Assembly: GCA_025890175.1 (NCBI GenBank)
Contig: JANPYM010000003.1
Coordinates: forward strand, 616,405 to 680,404
From: Ciborinia camelliae
Lineage: Eukaryota > Ascomycota > Leotiomycetes > Helotiales > Sclerotiniaceae
Direction: 5' to 3'
Length of the DNA: 64,000 nt
Part shown: positions 59,040-64,000 of the stretch, in pieces
Position numbering within the stretch: position 1 is the stretch's first letter
How the letters are laid out: each line of letters starts with the position of its first letter
Position numbers and translations under genes: made by a program
Notes under the pieces: generated by a model
Seen by the model: the letters and a program-made list of their open reading frames with translations, nothing else
Told to the model about the DNA's origin: nothing
Database searches by the model: none

Positions 59040-60237
59040 ATGGTCGTCCTCGACAAACTTCCAGGCCTGGAAGTTAATGTTCAAGTCAATGGAGCGAATC
59101 TTCAAGAATACAATGATGATGAGGAGGTAGAGGTTAAACCAGGACCGGTCGGTGAACATCAAGCTTCGAGAACAGTATCCAAATACATTGAAGCCGTTGA
59201 TGGTGCCGAGTTCAGCATCAAATGTTCTTTGTCATCCCAATTCAAAATGGATGCGCCAAACATCGAGTTAATTTTGTTCGTTGATGGCAATCATGTTGCA
59301 GGGAGAATACTCGGACGCTGTTCTCTAGGATCCTATTGCCATTTTGAAGGCTCAACCACCTTTCATCCCATGTCAAGAGGCAGCGCAGAGCGATTTACAT
59401 TACAAAGGTTTAGGTTTTCTAGGCTTGATATCTGTACGTTTTCTCAGTCTCACGGTTATCGTTCCGTCAATGCGGGTGCTAACGGTGCGAAGCAAATGAT
59501 GAAGCTCGACTCTCGAACCTAAGTAAAGACAAGGCCGAAGCCGAAGCCAAAAAGGTTGGTACGATTGAGGTCAGAGTCTGGCGAGCATCCGAAGGAACAC
59601 CAGCAGCACCTCGCCCGTGTCAACAAAAAAGCAGCTCCAATAAGTTCCACGAGAAGGCGCTTAAAGGTCAAGCGAAATCCCACAATGTTTCGTATGTTTG
59701 ATCCTAATCGTGTGCTCATCAGTCGACTAATTGTCTCAGGTATTCCGCAGAAACCCCCATTACTGCCCGACATTATGCCAATGTCACAAAGCTTGATGGC
59801 GCGGACTATCCTATTGCTATATACAAGTTGAAGTATAGGTCGAAGGGTACGATGCGAAATAGCAGAATTAGAAGGTCTTGCTAACATCTATACAGAAGCT
59901 CTTAAGCAGTTATTGATTATTGAGCGGACACCCGAGCCGGAAGACAGTCCAACACCGAGTCCAGCACCAGATGTTGACCTCGATAATTTGACGCCTGCTC
60001 AACGAGAACGCCTCAAGGTGTTTCTACGCAACGAAGAGATTGCCGTAGGTAGCACGACCCCGTCGACTCCACGTATGCTAAATTTTTGTGTAGGCGGACC
60101 GTGCATCCAACACCCCCGACAGAAAGATCAAGCGCGAAATTGATCATGAAGGAGGTGATTCAAATCTAGCTCGACGAAAGCGGTCTAAAACCACACGGGT
60201 CATTGATTTGACTGCGGATTCTGGCGAAGATGAGTAG
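59040..60237 (+). CDS. DUF7918-type protein, copy A
   Basis: Uncharacterised fungal family. Exons 59040-59433, 59493-59691, 59740-59846, 59896-60044 and 60094-60237 join in frame to 330 residues. The N-terminal domain opens VLDKLPGLEVNVQVNGANLQ, with the family blocks ASRTVSKYIEA, AEFSIK and LFVDGNHVAGR; then VGTIEVRVWRASEG, and DYPIAIYKLKYRSKEALKQL. A Pro/Ser/Asp linker (TPEPEDSPTPSPAPDVDLDN) leads to a basic segment (RRKRSKTTR) and an acidic end with VIDLT, a SUMO-interaction-like motif. The first intron needs the acceptor at 59492, not the later one at 59519, to keep frame. It faces a paralogue at 62437-63861. DNA or nuclear function is only suggested by the basic and SIM-like parts. Confidence 0.88.
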
Positions 60238-61490
60238 AGGTAGATCGGCATTGGGAATATCTAGAGCCGCTAGGGATATTGCTTTTATTCTTTTTGCACG
60301 CGTTCCGAGATGGCTATTCATTGATCCTTTGTTGATCAGATATACCCTTTTTATTTCTTAAGAACAAGAAGATTCTATAGGATGTAATGGCGCACGTAAG
60401 GTGATGGGGATAAATAAAGTGGATCTCATATTAACCGCACTAATAAGCAAATTTAAAATCTTTCCTCGATCTTGCGAGCTCCTATATTGATCTTTCGTAT
60501 CTTACTATTTCTAACGTTGGGCATTATTACTCTACCCAATCTTAGAGGAGATTCCCTAGAGGAACCTATACACCTAGATTGGGCTCTACCCATCTATATT
60601 AGATATTGAATGGATAATGAACATATCTATATACAGTATCACCACTGGCATCCATGGATACAAAATTACCCACCCAACAAATCACTATAGAGGACACCCA
60701 CTTCGACATCACATATCAAGCGCGAAACGCTTTGATCAGCATATTCCATTCGAAAGTTCCTCCAGTAACAGTTAGACAAAATAAATTCAAGCGAAAGCAT
60801 CTTCAAAGTCATCGATCCTGAAACGTTTCAGTTGTATCATGAATTTACCAGAGAAGTACAGTATTTCCATGGATTTTAGTACAGGAGTAAAATAAATTTG
60901 CGCGTGGAGAACCTTGCCTGACATTCTTCCTATTTCGGACTTCACACCGGTATTGGACGGTGGGCGATCAACCAGATTCACGGGAGACTCTATCATATGT
61001 TGGTTTCTGGATAAATCCCGAATTTCCCCCCCTGAAATTCCAAATATCGAGAATATCTCTCAATGGGTGATTGAGAATAGAATGGCCCGATGGGGAGGAG
61101 TGCCCAATAGGACAGGATCTAGGTGATCGCCGAAAATGGAAAATGGAAAATCGGTGCCTATCGTGTGATTTATATTTACATTTGCAGATCGGCGGGTCGG
61201 GATTGGGCTGAACTTGTTAAGGCTGAAGTTGACTCGAGAGATACCGCGGGCATTATATTCCTTTCCAATCCTTTCCTTTCCTTCCAGTTCTCGCTTAAAT
61301 TGTCCGTCCCGTCTCCTCAAAGGGGAACTCAAGTTTCGCGAACGATTCCCGACACCATTGCAGATAATTGATTGAGATGAGATGAGTGAAGTGAAATGAA
61401 ATGAAATGAAATATGATCTTTTCTTTTACATATAGTAGAATAATTTTTGGAATTTCTAGAATCTCTAGGTCATATAAAGTCAGGGGTTCA

Positions 61491-61526
61491 TACCTACCTA
61501 CCTACCTACCTACCTACCTACCTACG
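61491..61526. repeat. (CCTA)9 microsatellite
   Basis: Nine CCTA units; shorter runs of the same word recur in many intergenic places of this window. Confidence 0.9.
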
Positions 61527-61608
61527 GTTAATTTCTCAGCAAGGCCTTACTTTCCTTAGCACAAACTTAAGGTATTCTTGATATTAAAAATAAAAACACG
61601 TCGTTCAT

Positions 61609-61610
61609 TT

Positions 61611-61705
<95 letters not shown>
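61609..61705. repeat. (TTTC)24 microsatellite
   Basis: About twenty-four pure TTTC units. Confidence 0.95.
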
Positions 61706-62436
61706 ATTCGTAACCGTAACCGTATCAACCTTATGCCATAATTATACCTACGTAGTATTTGCTTACAAAGAGCAACTGGAAAAGAGCAACTTGAAATGGA
61801 TGTGAGGAAGGGTCTTGTTACGAGGTTTAGGTAGTTTCACGTGTTATCTGATATATGTTGTAGAATCGCCCCTCGAGAGGCATGTGGCTTACAGGTTTAG
61901 CATGATTAATATTGCTTCTTTAATCAAATTTCTGGGATGGACTGGTCATACTCTTTAGAGGGTCTTTGAGAAATCTGGGGTAGGGGGTCCTGGGGTATAA
62001 TGATATCTGTCGGATTCCTCGATTGCAAGTGGGTTTTGATAGAGATCTGATTAATCACTCAATCAACGATCGAATCAGCGAAAAGAAATATATAAGTTGA
62101 GAAAAGGCTTCTCATAGTTCCTGTCATCTGAACTTGGAGATTTAGAAATGAATGTGTATTGTCTGAATATTGGTTCGCCACTAGCAGATAAAATATTATG
62201 TCCTAACTGCTAAATCTTAGCTGTCTCCCACGACTTTGTTAGACATGGTAATCCTCCCCCCTCAAATGACGCTAGATTGATCTCCACCTGAAGCCCCTTC
62301 AGATTTGTAAGATGCAAACCGTTATAGCAACGCCCCATACAACCCATGATAGCCTGAAATCCGAAAGAAGATGCAAAAATATTCCCTATCCATCCCATAG
62401 TAGCCCTAGGAAAGATTGTAAAAAGTTGCAATCAAC

Positions 62437-63861
62437 TCAATCGGAATCTCCTGTAAGATCAATCTCGAGATATTCGACCACCCTTGATCGCTTCACCACT
62501 CTAGATCCACTGCCAGCTTCCTCTCTTTCCCGCTTGTTCTTGTTCTGTTCTCTTTCCTCCTTGGTCGTCTTCTCTTCTTTTTCCTGCTTGATCTTCTTTT
62601 TTTCAATGGATGAAGTACCATTTCCCTTGTAGGAATGGGGTTAGCGTTGGCAGAGACTTCATGGATTGAACATACCAGCATCTTTCCCAAAAATTCTTGA
62701 AGCTGAACCTTCTGGGCTGCATCGAGGTTATCGAGATCAAAAGGCCCTGAAGCTACATCTGGAATTGGCGAAGGGGAGGGGGAAGGGGATGGCTCTGGGG
62801 TTCTTGGGAGTATCAAGAGAGATTTGAGTGATTCTGATATTATTTAGCAATATGAGATGAGTAGAAGGGGAAGCTAACCTTTAGATCTATACTTGAATCG
62901 ATATATTGCAATCGGGTAGTCTTTCCCATCTATAAAATCGATGTTCCAGTAGACAGGTGCTTCTATAGCTTGAGGCGCTCCTAATCTAAAATTGAATTAC
63001 ATGTTAGCATATTCCTGCCAATTAGGAATTCCGTAGTAATATGGGATGGCTGCTCACGCAGTACCGTGCGACATAGCTTTGCCTTTTAGCGCCCTTTCGT
63101 GCACTGGTGTTGATGTATCGACATTGAACTTGACAGGGTGCGACTGCCTAGATGATTGCCTTCTTTCACCTCTGCGATAAACTTTCACTACAATCTCTCC
63201 CACGACACTCAACCGCTTGGCATCTTCTTTCACGGATGCGAGCTTCGAATCATCGACGCCTTCAAGAAAACAGTTAGTCTAAAAACCGATGGTTACTTTT
63301 TATCACAACAGCTTCCGACTTACTAGTAGCTATGCTGCTGAATTTGAATGGGTTTAAAAAAGCACTCCTATTCTGTAGGACAGTTGTGACTCCTTTTACC
63401 ACTTTAGTCCTGTGAAAATTATCAGTCTTTTGGGGGCGAGAAGGGGGTAAAGAATAGAGGCTTATAAATATGAGACATTGTAAAAATAATGCTTAACCAC
63501 ACTATAATTAAGACGTATATTCAAGATCCGCCATACAAGTGAGAAGCTTAAAAAATGGCGCATCTTACCAAGGCATCTTTTTGTCAAAGTCTGTATGGGG
63601 AGAACAGACCCTGCTGCCATCTATGAAAATTCGGAGGCTGAGAGTCGGCGAGTCAAATTTATATGTTTCATCCACCTCAACTTTGATACTGAACTCTTTG
63701 TCGGTACATGATTCGACATATCTAGCAACTGTTCTGGAAGCTTGATAATCTCCTACATCTCCAGGTATTGTCTTGAATTGGTTGTCATCGTATTCTTGGA
63801 GAGCTTGATCATCGACGCACACTGTAACCTTAATTCCACGAACAGCCTCGAGAACCGCCAT
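62437..63861 (-). CDS. DUF7918-type protein, copy B
   Basis: Paralogue of the gene at 59040, in opposite orientation. Exons 63861-63569, 63409-63324, 63259-63058, 62985-62879, 62833-62676 and 62625-62437 join in frame to 344 residues. Blocks match copy A in order: VLEAVRGIKVTVCVDDQALQ, ASRTVARYVES, EFSIKVEVDE, RIFIDGSRV, VGEIVVKVYRRGE, DYPIAIYRFKYRSKESLKSL, a TPEPSPSPSPSPIPD linker, a Lys/Glu-rich stretch and an end with YLEIDLTGDSD. Four introns fall at the same positions and phases as in copy A; one extra 159-bp intron (63410-63568) splits the first exon after KKMPW. Both copies are intact. The protein is likely nuclear given its charged tail, but its role is unknown. Confidence 0.88.
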
Positions 63862-64000
63862 GGCTGAGCAGTGCGACTATCTAGAGAACGTGTGTCAATC
63901 AAAAGTGTCGTGAATTCTCTCGTGATTTTAACGGCTTGAAATAGTGTAGCTTACTTTTCGGTTGAGAGTTCAAAGTCCTAGCAGATAAATGCAAATGCGT

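Larger units (their letters stand above)
60238..62436. other. Region between convergent DUF7918-type paralogues
   Basis: About 2.2 kb, AT-rich, no gene supported. Holds a CCTA run at 61491-61526 and a long TTTC run at 61609-61705; the open frame over the latter is a by-product of the repeat. Confidence 0.6.

Noticed and set aside
59434..59522. Acceptor at 59519 for intron 1 of DUF7918-type copy A
   Set aside because: It breaks the frame; the acceptor at 59491-59492 keeps it and matches the phase of copy B.
61578..61805. Open frame rich in Phe-Leu-Ser
   Set aside because: It is only the translation of the TTTC microsatellite.

Overview
The window looks like nuclear DNA of a filamentous ascomycete. 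Genes are split by short introns (mostly 45-80 bp, GT..AG, with CTAAC/CTAAT-type branch sites), there are no operons, and the families are typical of Pezizomycotina: Zn2Cys6 and Clr5 regulators, a HeLo-like/NACHT/ankyrin NLR, a HET-domain relic, fungal P450, GMC oxidase and a Baeyer-Villiger monooxygenase. A Leotiomycete (Botrytis/Sclerotinia-like) source is my inference from gene style; nothing in the sequence proves it. A 10-N gap at about 42.1 kb shows a scaffolded assembly.

Layout. 1-1.4 kb: no gene seen. 1.4-9 kb: a Zn2Cys6 regulator, a broken choline/GABA-type permease and a copper amine oxidase; the last two are divergent and share a promoter region that holds a perfect CGG-N13-CCG palindrome. 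9.6-21.5 kb: GH64 beta-1,3-glucanase, Clr5-domain protein with a Gln-Ala tract, mitochondrial D-lactate dehydrogenase, amidase, secreted GMC oxidoreductase. 22.6-30.3 kb: an 11-exon NLR-like gene of about 2,248 codons, interrupted by one in-frame TAG. 31.3-33.4 kb: cytochrome P450. 33.4-36.2 kb: gene desert. 36.2-38.2 kb: pirin, whose 778-bp last intron carries an intron-containing tRNA-Gly(GCC) gene on the opposite strand. 39-45 kb: relic of a zinc-type/enoyl reductase, an intact NmrA-like reductase, the assembly gap, and an intact Baeyer-Villiger monooxygenase flanked by inverted remnants of a repeat. 45-47.2 kb: AT-rich desert. 47.2-50.7 kb: TIM50 and an F-box-like protein. 51-52 kb: a higher-order minisatellite. 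53.6-56.8 kb: relics of a GNAT acetyltransferase and a HET-domain gene. 57.6-58.3 kb: a MYND zinc-finger protein. 59-63.9 kb: two convergent, paralogous DUF7918-type genes that share four intron positions and end in similar SUMO-interaction-like tails.

How the genes may work together. The regulator, permease and amine oxidase look like a small amine-uptake and oxidation neighbourhood in which the transporter has died. The reductase relic, NmrA reductase and monooxygenase may be what is left of a small redox/secondary-metabolism group. The NLR and HET genes belong to fungal non-self recognition; one carries a single nonsense codon and the other is clearly dead. The remaining genes are housekeeping or hydrolytic enzymes with no evident linkage. 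All exon joins were worked out by eye from splice signals and frame continuity.
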